Assembly: GCA_037179335.1 (NCBI GenBank)
Contig: JAKZHN010000021.1
Location: 62,001 to 126,000, forward strand
Direction: 5' to 3'
DNA: 64,000 nt
Origin: Cyclaneusma minus
Lineage: Eukaryota > Ascomycota > Leotiomycetes > Marthamycetales > Marthamycetaceae
Shown: in pieces, positions 44,814-56,150 of the stretch
Layout of the letters: the number at the start of each line of letters is the position of its first letter
Position numbering within the stretch: the first letter of the stretch is position 1
Notes under the pieces: generated by a model
What the model was told of the DNA's origin: nothing
Seen by the model: only the letters and a program-made list of their open reading frames with translations
The model's database searches: none
Program-made: the position numbers and the translations under genes

Positions 44814-47800
44814 TTTGACGGAGAGTGCGGCTGGAAATGGGCAGATCTCAGCGCCGAGTCCTATGGCCAAAGGAGTGACACACAGTTATCCCAAAAGAGT
44901 TGCAACAGCGAGAGAGACAATGAGTGAACAGCAGGTGATTGGCAAGGTAGTAGGAAGCTTTCTGTCCATATCGACATGGTACGACTTATGCCTCGCGATA
45001 ATCAAATGTAAGTCATTCTGAATTCGCGCCATGTCACCAAGGTTCAGGGGCGGAGATGGACTCCTCAACTCTCAACTCTGGATCCCTCCGTTGATCAATG
45101 GCAGCATATGGCGTCAAATCTCGCGGCAGTTTCATAGCCCTGGTGCTGGCGTGCCGTTAAAGCTTCAACGAGGGGGCAGGCAGCATTGGGCCTCGGGCTG
45201 CACCAGGATGGTGCGCGGGCTGGTCGGTTGCACGATGCCCTGCGCTGATTCAAGATTATCAATATCTCGATCATGACGGCCATCAAAATGCATCCCGCAC
45301 GATGACATGTTCCTGATTTTCTTCCCAGACGTTGATTCTCGCGTTTCACCCGGCCTCGCAAGCTTTCCCCGGCATGGATCTCCTCGAGGATGGCTAATCG
45401 GCTTGGCTGCGTTTCACAAAGCCTCGGGGCTAGCTGCAGGTAAGGCGACAGTTCTTTTCAGCTAACTAGTGTCAAAGGATCCAAATGGCGGACAGCAGCA
45501 GGATGAGCAAGAAAGAAAGTCTGATGCGACGCTGGGGTGCAGCGCTCGCTTGTTCTTGCGACGAGAAGAGACGTCACTCCGGATCCTGTTAATCTACGAC
45601 CTGCCGTTTGTTTGACGATAGGATAGGCTATTTTTGGAGCTGGCTGGAGCGTGGAATTCCCGAGTCAATCGTAGCATTGTGACGATGGCTGCTGGCGCGT
45701 CATGAGTTTCTTTCTCCGTTGAAGCGACGGGCTTCGATTGGGGCGGGTTGGTTGGTGAGAGTGTGGAAGATAATAGATTGGGAATCACGGAGTGTGACTG
45801 AGCGTCGAGCGATGTATTGGTGGTAGCGCCGGCAATGGACGGCGAGTACAGTAAGTGGCAAGTGACGAGTACGGATTCTTATATTCCCCAAACGCCCGTT
45901 GACTCTAACTCTCGGAGATAGGTAGGTTTGCTAGGAAGTATAAACACGTGGCGGTATGGTTAATTCAGACTCATAGTGCGACTGGCGTCTGGAGCAGGGG
46001 CTAAAGGCTCGCCATGGTTTCGATCCTTTAACGATGTTCCGGTGCTGTCTTTTTCGCCTCAACTACTGTGATCTCTGATTTTGAGCCGCGTCAGGGTGAA
46101 TACCAAATACCAAAGTCGCTGCTTAGCTGGGTGTTACATGTACCGTACCACAGTTGTTCGTATCCAGGACAGTTTTTCTCAAGTTCTTCGGCACGCCCCG
46201 GAAGCCGAGTTATGCAGTGCGCTATGGATGTCGTCGGATATCAAGTCTTTTGCGCATTTTTAAATATTTGGATTTTTCTTGCTTTACCTATTCAGGTCAG
46301 GTTCAGTTATTCCAGCTTTTTTTAATCATTTAATTCGAATTGTACTACGGATTTAAACTCCTTCTAGTCGCCTGGATTGTATTTTATTACCCATCAGCAC
46401 CCTAAAGGCATTTGATGGTGTTTATGGTGTTTAAAATGCCATCCTTTCCCTACAAAAATCTCACCACCGGATGACTAACAAAACCATGAATCGTGAATCG
46501 TTCGATGGACCAGCACGACTCTTAATCCAGCCGCCAGCGTGGGATCCCGGCCAGCCCTTAGGTTTGACTTTGCCCTCCAATCACCACAAGGTTTCTGACA
46601 CGACGCTATTTGCCCTGCAATTCTTCACGGCTCCACACTCCGGCCATCCCTGATCACGGCTTGCCAGTGCCTGTGGGGGCTGCCCAGCAAATTGTCCAGG
46701 GCACGCGATTCTCCAAATTAATCGGCCCTGATAGCAGATCGCGACTTGTTTTTTTTGGCAGCGCCTGACGGATGCAACGACAACCGGAGCCTTTCTTTCG
46801 CCTGACAGGAGCTTGGCAGTTGGCAGTCGCAGTCGGCACTCCTCGTCGGACCTCATCTATGCACACCGCTCGGCTGGGGAGGCCATAAACGAGGCGTGGC
46901 GGCGCGTGGCTCCAGGCTGTCTGTGAACACCGGCCAAGGATTTGGGACGGCATTGACTTGGCGTGCCATCCCTGCCAGTCACGACTCCTCATCCCAGCGG
47001 GGCCACTCCTCGATCAGGCAGCCTGCTCCGACGACTCGCCCAAGCAAGACCCGCCGCGCGCCGCTCTAGCTTACCGGATGCTGGCGCCTGCGGCTAGGCC
47101 GAGAGTGGTAGCATATTCTGACTGCACCGCCACCATTGTGACATTCCAACACGTCTTTTGCCTCGTATCAATGCGCTGGTCGACCGAAGAGGCACTATTT
47201 CATGCTTTTCGACAGATGGAGAGCAAAACCTTGACGGGGAAATGGGACTGCGGAAGGTGCAAAAGGGAAGGATCGAGGCAGAGGGCAGCCCGAAATAGAC
47301 AGCGACCTGCACCGACTGGGAGAGGCTCGAGGCCAGTGCGGAGCGTTATCGAGAGCGAAGACACGCACGGTTGACGGTATTATAGGCTAGTACTTAAATT
47401 ATGGCCGTCGTCAATTTTATGCCTTGGAGAGGGTTGATGGCGCTGCCGCGTCTGCTCCAGCTTTCCCATATCCCGTCGTTCGTCTTTTCCCCCTGCTTGC
47501 CTCTCTCGCCTTTCCATCATCGCCAGCAGCAGGTTGAGGCCGTTCTGATAGCAAATCTTTCTACTTGTTAAACGCTGGGCCGCTGCTAGCCTCGACGCCA
47601 TCTCGACACCCTCTGCGCGTTTCAACTCCCCTCTTCCCTACCAGTAAACGGATAGCGGCGTCGAGCTGGCAGACCCTTGTTCGTGGGATTTCTGCCCAAG
47701 GACGCTGGCTGCAGGCTGCTTCTCCTGGCCCACTGCCCCTACATCATCCTCGCTCCGATCAATCAAATAAGACCAACCCCCGTTACTCTAACCCTCGTTC

Positions 47801-48828
47801 TCCCGCCGTTTACCACCCTACTGCCCGCCCCTGCTGCCCAAGCCTGTTCTTCTGTCTGCCCCCCAAGCCCTCTGGACTGTGCGCGGTCGTTGGAGTGCAG
47901 TGCACAGAAACACACAAACGGGCAGCCGAGTCACCATCGAGCCAACAGCATCGCGGCATCGCATCGCGGCATCGCATCGCATCCCTCCCATCCCCAGGCC
48001 TGCTCTCCCGCCCGCCATCACACCCCGTCGTGCTTAAAACACGCGATATCCGATATCATCCTCGTCGCCGCCCGTTAGTTCGCTGGGGACTCCACCGCCT
48101 TCGACGCGCACCCCCACAAGTCTCGCCGCGCCGGAAATAGAGGCCTGCGCAGGAGAGGACTTTCTTTTCGCCGAAACGGGGGCCCTGGATCTTCACATCA
48201 GCTGGCCATTCACGCTGCCCTCTGCGACCGTGGAGCTGGATTGTCATTTGATCGAGAGCGGACTTTGCCATTCGCAATCAAAAGGCGTCCCTGAGCCCCG
48301 GCAGTCGACCCTCGCCGCCTGGACTGGACACCCCCTCGACCGTTACCGCGTCTTAGCCCCCTCCGCCTTCTGACAAACATTTTTTGACTGGAGCTTGGGC
48401 GGAACTACTGTTATACAGAGGTACACCCTCGTTGTTCTTCAGCCCTTCCCTTGTCCTTCCCTTGACTGCTACCCTCTCTTCCTCTCCACCCCGACCAAGG
48501 GACAATCCTATTCTTCTGCCCGTCCACCCCCTCCTTCTGGGCTGTTCCCTCCCTCCCTGCGAAGCCCTGTCCTCAGCTGCCTCGCACCCTCGCCCAGCAG
48601 ATCTGGCTCCAGGTACCCGCTCGCAAGCTGCAGTGTACCCTCGTCGGCCCAGGATCTGAGCTTGGAAGCTTCCCGCCAAAATCCTGACACAAGAGCCTTG
48701 TCTTCTCTTAGTCCCTCTCCACTCTGCCAAACAACATACAATCGCGTCGCGATTTGTTGGCTGTGTTGATGCTTGCCAGACTGCTTGTCTCTCTGTCTCT
48801 TCGAAGCTTCAACTAACCACCGCCATTC

Positions 48829-51520
48829 ATGCAGCAACATCCTCACCACGCGCAGCAGGGTCCACCGCCGCACCATCTCCAGCATCCGCGACCCTCGAGT
48901 ACGGTGCAGCAAACGCAGCAGCACCATCCGCAGCAGCCCTCGCCCGCGCCGTCCCAGCACTCGACCGGCTACCAGTCTTCGCACGCGCTGCCGCAGTACG
49001 CTGCCAGTGCGCAGAGTTCGAGCAGTCAACACCCGCAAGACCTCCCGTACTACACGCATCAGTCGCCATATAGCACTCCCAGCGCACAATACTCTTCAGC
49101 TGGTAAGGCCGGAGCCCTGGGACTGGCACGCGACAAAGCTTTTGCTGACGCGCTGCCCCCAGAAACGCCAGAGATAATGGCCGCCGCGCAAATGACGCGC
49201 CCTACCTATCCCCCGATCTCCTACCACACTCCGCAGTCGAACTCCCCGGCGTCGGTAGCATCGCCTTCAGGCCATGACCAGCACGGCCGCGCGATGTATG
49301 GACAACCGGGTCCTCAGATGCAGCAGCAGCAGATGTATTACCAGCCGCAGCAGCAATATTCGTCGATGCCACCGCAGAATGGACCATCTCCCTATGGTCA
49401 ACATCCTCCCCAACACCACCAACCGATGACCTCTCAGCCGAACCTACAATTGATGTCACACGCACCCGGACAGCACCAGATGCAGCATCCCGCCGCGCAG
49501 CAACAACAGCAACATCAGCAGCCGAACATGACAAGCAGTCCGAGACCCAAAATAGAACATGGGGTTCCACAGCTGCAACGTCCACCCACTGGCCCGTTGG
49601 GTCCCCCGCAACACGCGCAAAATGCACCACCAATGAACGCCAACAACGTGCCAGGCGCTGGTGTAAATCCCAATGCCGCGCCGGGCCCCATTCCCGCTAC
49701 AACGCCGCTGGTGGTACGACAAGATAACAATGGCGTACAATGGATCGCCTTCGAGTATTCTCGTGATAGGGTCAAGATGGAGTACACGATTCGCTGCGAC
49801 GTGGAGTCGGTCAACGTGGACAATCTGACGCCCGAGTTCAAGACGGAGAATTGTGTGTATCCGCGCGCATGCTGCAACAAGGAGCAATACCGCGGGAACC
49901 GTCTGGTTTACGAGACGGAGTGTAACACGGTGGGCTGGGCTCTGGCCGATCTGAACCCGCCGCTGCGGGGAAAGCGCGGATTGATCCAGCGCGCCGTCGA
50001 CAGCTGGCGCAACAGCAATCAGGACCCGCGCCTGCGAAGTCGTCGTGTTCGCAGGATGGCGAAAATCAACAATCGCAAGGCGGTGCAGGCGACGCATCCG
50101 ACGCACATGGCAGGTCCGGTTGGGCCTCCAGGGATGCCGCCGTCTGGAGGAGGGATGGGCCCGGGCGCGGGAGCTGCAGCCAACATGGGTAAGCCTACCC
50201 TTGGCAATATGCCAGGACCCCAGTTACACCACCACCATGCTCACCCAGAAGGCAACGCACCAGCAAGTGGGGATGATGTCGGTATGTTCCACCACCAGAT
50301 GTGATGCGCTGCTGTGTCGTTACCGCCTTTGCTGCGTTGCTGCGCTTCTGTGTTATATTCGCCCTATGATACCTATTTCCTTCTCGCAAGTGCAAAGACA
50401 CCAATACCTTTGAGCGATCTGGAGTGATGTGTGGAATATTTGCGGTTGTTTTCTGCTCATGCTAGCACAAGCTTTCTCTGTATAAATATATACTTGCAAA
50501 TCACTTCCTTCTGCATGATATTCGGCGAGCGTAGCGGGGTATTTGTTTCGTGCCCGTTGTCTGTGTTGCTGGAACTGCCTTATTTACCTGTCGCATGCCC
50601 AGGCTAATTCTATTGTTGTTGCATAGGTGATTATGGAAATTCGTCCTCAACCCATCACCATCACCACCAAACCAACGGCCAGCCCGAGCAGCAACAACAG
50701 CAGCAGCAGCAAGACGTCCGACACAACCAAGTCTTTCCTGGATACCAGAACTACCCTCCTAACCCCAACGTAGGCGGCGCCTCCATGGCACCCAACATGC
50801 ACGAGTCCATGGGCCCAATGTCTCAAAACCACTCGATTGTCGCGCGCTCCAAGTCTGAGGAGGATGACCGAACTTCGCTCTTCGGCGACATTCCCGAAGC
50901 CAAGAAGCGTAAGTTTATCCTCGTCGAGGACCACATGAAAGGTACCCGAATCCGTGTCCGTGTCACACTGGACACGGTCGACATCAATGAAATCCCCGAC
51001 TCGTACCGTAAAGCAAATTCTGTGTACCCTCGTTCCTTCTTCCCCCTTCAGATGCAAGATCCACCACCATCGGCCCACGGCGAAGGTTACTTCAACGATG
51101 ACGAGCCGGATGAGGTAGATGGTGGTCCTCGGTCGCGGCGTGGAAGGACAATGGTCACTGTGCCGGTACCAGATGGGAGTGAGACCGAGGTAGCCACACC
51201 GAAGCTTCGTAAGAGCCAGAGGAGCAAGGAGATCAAGTTGAATGAGTTGGGCTACCGAATGAGTTGGCATCAGAGCAGGGTATTCTCTGGACGAGGAGTC
51301 TTCTTGCAGCAAGCTCGTAAGTTTGAGCAATTTCTTGGTGATACACGGTGTTCACGGTTGCTAATTTTATGTAGTGGACCAATACCGTGCTAAGAACAAG
51401 GTGACGATGGATGGTATGGGCCAGGATGTTCCTACCGTAGCGCCTCATTTCGAGACACGACCTGGAAAGAGGAGGTGGCAGGAGCGAACGAAGAAAGAGA
51501 AGCGAGACTCTGATCAGTAA
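48829..51520 (+). CDS. Gln/His/Pro-rich putative regulator, DUF8032 type
   Basis: Three exons, 48829-50281, 50627-51316 and 51375-51520, give 762 residues. The ATG is fixed by an in-frame TAA at 48814. The N-terminal 300 residues are low complexity (Gln, His, Pro, Ser), typical of fungal transcription regulators. The conserved block runs from about residue 290: VQWIAFEYSRDRVKMEYTIR, VYPRACCNKEQYRGNRLVYE, VGWALADLNPPLRGKRGLIQ and RAVDSWRNSNQDPRLRSRRV. A second block near 530-700 has RKFILVEDHMKGTRIRVRVT, RKANSVYPRSFFP and LNELGYRMSWHQSRVFSGR, and echoes the first (charged 'VRVTLDTVDINEIP', 'ANSVYPR'). I know this as an uncharacterised Pezizomycotina domain; a nuclear regulatory role is inferred from composition. 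The first intron (345 nt) is long, and the second exon opens with poly-His and poly-Gln tracts. Confidence 0.8.
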
Positions 51521-52690
51521 ACGATTTTCTCACGAAAAACCACACGACCTCGACTCCCCGCTCAGCACTCTTTGAAAAGCTCTAGCAACTCGACTGTCAA
51601 TGCGTATTGTTTCTGATTTCCTGCGATCGATGCATTTACAAGGAGAAGATCATGGGCTTCTGTGGTGCGGTATTTTGCTGGGCATCACCAATTCAAGCAA
51701 ATAGTCGGGGAGGCGTCATCGTTGATCTTCCACACAAAGCGTTTGTTCACATATGATGCATTCTGCTGCTTCACCATCAGCAAATCATGTCTTGCTTGTT
51801 CCAGTTGCTCACGATAGACATTCGCGCTTTGGCTCTGCTCTTTCATCGAAAGTTTTTCTCTCGATACAACTTTGTTGGTCTTTTGGGTGTTGGGTCGGTG
51901 ATTTTGCTCAACTGCTCCCGAGGGAATGGAGATACCGTGTTTCTTGCCGCTGAGCGCTGTGTCTAGAAAAGGGGGAGGAAAGCGATGTGTTTTGCTATTA
52001 CTTCGTTTCTTGCCGAAACACACACATACTATGGATTGGGCCTTCTCTCTTGCACATGGTCTTTGCTGCTCTCTTGATATGTGTGGTGTCCAATTGTTTG
52101 GCATTCTTCATTCAACGTCTGTAAACTTCCGGTCGAGGGGCATATAAGATATCCGGTGGCTTGGTGACATGAGTTCTCTTTTTTTCGAGAGGTGCCCAGG
52201 CGGTGGACTGGACTATTTGCTTGCTGGATTTTTGTGTGTGTGTGAGAAGTTCGTTTCCAAGTGCATAGTACCTAGGTATGAAGAAGAGGTTGATATATGG
52301 CGATTCGGCTTGATCGTATGGGACTTGCGTGTTTTGGTGTAGTTGCGGGAGATGTGTTGTGTGGGAAGGGGGAAGGGTATGTTTCTTTACTTGCAATCTC
52401 TGTCGATGTCGCAAAGGGAGATATGTGGTGCAGAAGGACATGGAAATTCTCCCTTTTCCACTACCTAGCTAGGTATCGAGGGTACTCGCAGAAATCACTG
52501 GTAACAAACCACCATGATCACTCGACACTCTAGGATATCGCCAGACCTCGTCCCGTGACTGTTTATAAAAAAAAATCAGCAAAAAGAAAAAAAAAAAAAA
52601 ACTATAGTACCCATAGAGTAGTTGAATTGGGACCCCCTGCTAAATTTCCAACCAGACAAATTGAGTGTGGCTTGAAATTTTTATTTAATA

Positions 52691-53842
52691 CCTTAGCGGA
52701 GGGGGGGGATTTGAAAAAACCCGCCAATCATAGTTTTAAACTTGATAAACCAGTTAAAATTTCAAAAATAAATAAAAAACTCTACAAACGGTTGGCAAAC
52801 TCTAATAACAATTGGTAAACGGTCGATAATATTTTAAATTATTATTTAGATTACAGCAGTTTATAGAGTTTGTTTTAGCCCCAATTTTAGCCTCCAGCCT
52901 CCAGCCTCTAATTTTTGGCTCCAGCTCCAGCGCAGCAGCTCCAGCTCTAGCGCAGCAGCTCCAGCTTTAGCTTTAATACTACCACCATTATCCACCAGTT
53001 GCAGCTCCGGCTCCGGCTCCAGCTTCCAGCTTCAGCTCCAGCTTTAAATATCCAGCTCCAGCTCCAGCTCCGGCCTTCAGCCTCCAGCCTCCAGCCTCCA
53101 GCTTTAGCTCCAGCTTTAATACCACTACCATTATTCACCAGCTTCAGCTCTAGCGCAGCAGCTCCAGCTTTAGCTTTAATACCACCACCACCACTTATTA
53201 GCTGCAGCTCCAGCTCCAGCTCCAGCTTCAGCTTTAATACCACCATTATTATTCACCAGCTTTAGCTTCAGCGCAGCAGTTCCAGTTTTAGCTCCAGCTT
53301 CTAGCTTCAGCTTCAGCTCTAGCTTTAGCTTTAGCCTCCAGCCTCCAATTTCCAGCTTTAGCTAAGTCCTTATGCGCAATTTGTTTATATATGCTAATTA
53401 TATTATGCCAGGTTTTTTAAGGATTCTCACCCTTGCTATAGCGTATGCCAAATTGCCCATTCGAACCTTGATATATATACGCTGGAGCGGCCACCTGGAG
53501 CTGGAGCTGGAGCAAAAGCTGGTGGCAAAGCTGGAGGCGGAGCTGGAGATTTGGAGCTGGAGGCTGGAGATTGGAGGCTGGAGCTAGAGCTTGAGGCGGA
53601 GCTGGAGGTTTGGAGCCGAAGCCGGAGCTGGAGCTGGATGTTTGGAGCTGGAGCTAAAGCTAGAGTAAAAAAACTATTTAAAACCGTTCTGAGTTTCCAA
53701 ATTCGGAAACGGTTTAAAATTTTAAAAAACCGTGTATGCACCGTTTTTGTTTGCAAACCGTTGAGTAAAGTTTTAAATGGTTGGCAAATAGTATACAAAC
53801 TGTTTATAACTAGTTTTTTCACATCCCCCCGCTCCGCTAAGG
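52691..53842. mobile_element. 1.15-kb TIR element (TA target) filled with a minisatellite
   Basis: The outer 30 bases (52691-52720 and 53813-53842) are inverted copies matching at 28 positions, starting CCTTAGCGGAG. TA dinucleotides flank both ends (52689-52690 and 53843-53844). AT-rich subterminal sequence with AACGGTT(T/G)GC-like motifs lies inside each end. The interior is a degenerate array of CTCCAG/CTTTAG units. There is no transposase frame, so this would be a non-autonomous, probably Tc1/mariner-related element. Confidence 0.75.
52875..53660. repeat. CTCCAG-type minisatellite in two opposed blocks
   Basis: From about 52875 to 53365 the strand reads as (CTCCAG)n with CTTTAG, CTTCAG and 'ATACCACCACCATTATTCACCAG' interruptions (shown here as ACCACC and ATTATTCACCAG). 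From about 53490 to 53660 the same unit appears inverted as (CTGGAG)n. The open frames Leu-Glu or Gln-Leu rich over it are by-products of the repeat. Confidence 0.8.
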
Positions 53843-54778
53843 TAGGTAAGATGCCGGTATTGGGGTCGGGCTACTTAGGACCCAGTGGGTCATTTCAAGT
53901 TGCAAACTTGAATCGAGGAAATCTGTCTGTGTAGGTAGTTCTCCCAGCTCTTTTTGCTTCTAAGCCATATTCTTACACCCCCTTTCCGCCTCCACTTGCT
54001 TGCCATTGCTTCCAACACTTCCACTGCGGCACCGGAGAAAGAAGGCGGGCTGGTTTGGTGTGTGTGTGTGGTAGTTGGTGGCTACCTGTTGAGTGTTGGC
54101 AGCTTTGCGAATCATTTGAGAAACTGGATGCCCGTCTGGAGTGTAGAGAGAAGCCCTCGTGGGGTTCTTTCTTCTTTCTCTCTTTCGGCTTTCCTTTTTT
54201 ATAGTCTTATACACTGGTACCTGCAGTATGGGATTGGGGAATGCAAAGAGAGAGGGGGTTGGGGGGGACGTTTTCCGCATCACATAAAAATTAGTAATTT
54301 ATTCGAGTCTTGTGTCGCATGTTATACACGAAACGATACTGGTGAAGTTGTCAGCCATGCTTAAGCTTCTGATACCGAATGGGTTTACCACCAGAGTAGG
54401 CCCATATCAGCTACAAACCCATTTTGAGACATGTTGTAGAAATTGAGAAAGTAGAGTGGAAATTTTGCTTAACAACGCCGTGTGGTTGTCATTGGTGATC
54501 CTTACTGCGTCCTGCTCAACCGGGCAAAGTTCAAACATTCGCTGCTCTGCCTCGAAGCTCGTGAGGGTTGGCCATTCTGAGCAGGCTGGTGGCGCTGCTT
54601 GAAGAAGTCATAGAATTCACGAGATGATGAATTGATAATCGTTTGCATACCAGCTAGCTATATGCGTCTGGAAGTTCCCTCTCCTCCCCCCTTTTTCTTC
54701 CATCTCATCCTGCGGAAGGGAGGAGAGAGACGCTTAGGTACCTACCAGGTATATAGCAGTCTCTACACGTGCATTCAC

Positions 54779-56150
54779 TTAGCGACCAAAAGCAAAAGGG
54801 CACTTCCCCTGCCGTATCTCCCCAACCTTCGTCGCCTCCTCATCCAGCGCTTCCTTCTTCCCAATCAGCCTTTTCGGGCCAACCTCCTCAAAGAAATAGC
54901 CATCTTCATGATAAGTCCCCTTCTTCCCAGACCCCGGCACCGTGCCCCTCATCAGCCTAACCAGCAACGCCTCCGGGCCCCAGCGATTCCAAAAAGTCGG
55001 CTTCACGTAATACGGATGTGCTGAATAGGATTTCAGAAACAGCCTTCCCTTCGCATCTTCCTTTTCTGAGAAACTGCGTACGCGGTTCCATTCCGGTCTC
55101 GGTAGCGTTAGGTAGGTTAACACGAATTTCCGGAGCCAGATGATGACTTCGAGGAGGAAGAAGATGGTGGCTGAGGGCTTGGGATAGCCCATGGCTATAC
55201 GTAGTCGTTCTGGCATTACGGCCGATACGAACTTGCGGCCTGTGGATTTTGCCCACCAGGGCGCATACCATAAGATCAGCTCGGTGGTGCAATCAGCGGT
55301 GACTTCATTGCTCTTTGCATACACCATTTTCTCTTCCTCATATTCCTGCGCCCAGGCTTTTATGTCTTCAGCAAACTCGAGGCCGTTAGCCCAGCCATAG
55401 CTGACTCCTTGTGAAGTGCGCCCGGCGTAGCGGGATAGGGGCGAGTAGTCGATGCGCATAGCGTCGCCAACGGATTTCCAGGTCTGGCCGAGAGCGCAGA
55501 GCTCGGTATCGGTGAAGGGGCGCCATTCGAACCGCGAGACGAAGGCGGGGGGCTCGGTGATGAAGACGCTGAGGGTGTAGAGGAGGTCGGGTTGCAGGAT
55601 TTTGCCGGAGGCTTCGTAGGGTGCGTGGAGGTTGTTCATGCGGGCGAGGGCGCGCTGGGCGCGCGGGGAGGAGGGGGAGTGGGCGAGGAATTCGCCGATT
55701 AGGATGTTGGTGTCGGAGTAGCGTTTTGAGGCGTTTTTGGAGGTGGATAGTTCTTGGGTTGCGAGAAGGAGGCCGGAGATGGTAGGGATGCCGTATGTCT
55801 GGGGGAGTTTGTTAGTAGGTAGTTGGGAGCTAAATTGGATGAGAGCGATTGTATGTACATACCTTGAATAGAGCGAATTCGAGAGAGGTTATCATCATGT
55901 AGGGCCATTCGAGCTCGCTCATGTAGGAGACAATTGCTTGGGCTTCGTCGTTGGTCATCGAGGAGAGGCCGGCGGGCTTCTTGGAGTAGTCGTATTTCTT
56001 GCGCATGGCATCGCGGCGTTGGAAGCGGAGGACATTGCAGAGAGTGACATAGAGAATGAACACGGGGATGATCAGAGAGTAAGAGGAATAGGAGGATGAT
56101 TCGGCGACAGGGTGAGGAAATGGGATAGAAGCTGTCGTGGTGTTTGCCAT
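54779..56150 (-). CDS. ER-bound oxygenase, MpaB / DUF2236 family
   Basis: Two exons, 56150-55863 and 55798-54779, give 435 residues. An N-terminal membrane anchor (about residues 21-39, LIIPVFILYVTLCNVL) is followed by LSSMTNDEAQAIVSYMSELE and TYGIPTISGLLLATQELSTS. The catalytic-domain marks include RALARMNNLHAPY, DLLYTLSVFITEPPAFVSRF and EWRPFTDTELCALGQTWKSV. A second hydrophobic stretch (ATIFFLLEVIIWL) lies near residue 325. MpaB-like proteins and the related bacterial latex-clearing oxygenases are heme-type oxygenases that cleave double bonds of isoprenoid chains. Fungal homologues are numerous and mostly uncharacterised. No meroterpenoid cluster surrounds this copy, so the substrate is open. 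Earlier in-frame ATGs exist, but 56150 gives a typical start before the anchor. Confidence 0.82.

Larger units (their letters stand above)
37386..48828. other. Gene-poor 11-kb region
   Basis: No intact gene was recognised. An acidic Pro/Ala-rich frame at 37461-37808 may be a further exon of the preceding gene. A degenerate minus-strand frame (43460-44813) carrying the second introner-like repeat is listed separately. Minus-strand frames at 42183-42785 and 42704-43198 are open but unrecognised. From about 47.4 kb the sequence becomes CT-rich and probably contains the long leader of the DUF8032-type gene. Confidence 0.45.
51521..54778. other. Intergenic with a large TIR element
   Basis: Apart from the element at 52691-53842, no gene is recognised. 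Homopolymer A runs occur near 52565-52600. Short frames around 51685-52104 and 53954-54364 have no motif. Confidence 0.45.

Noticed and set aside
52947..53265. Leu-Glu-rich and Gln-Leu-rich 'proteins'
   Set aside because: Direct translation of the CTCCAG minisatellite in several frames.
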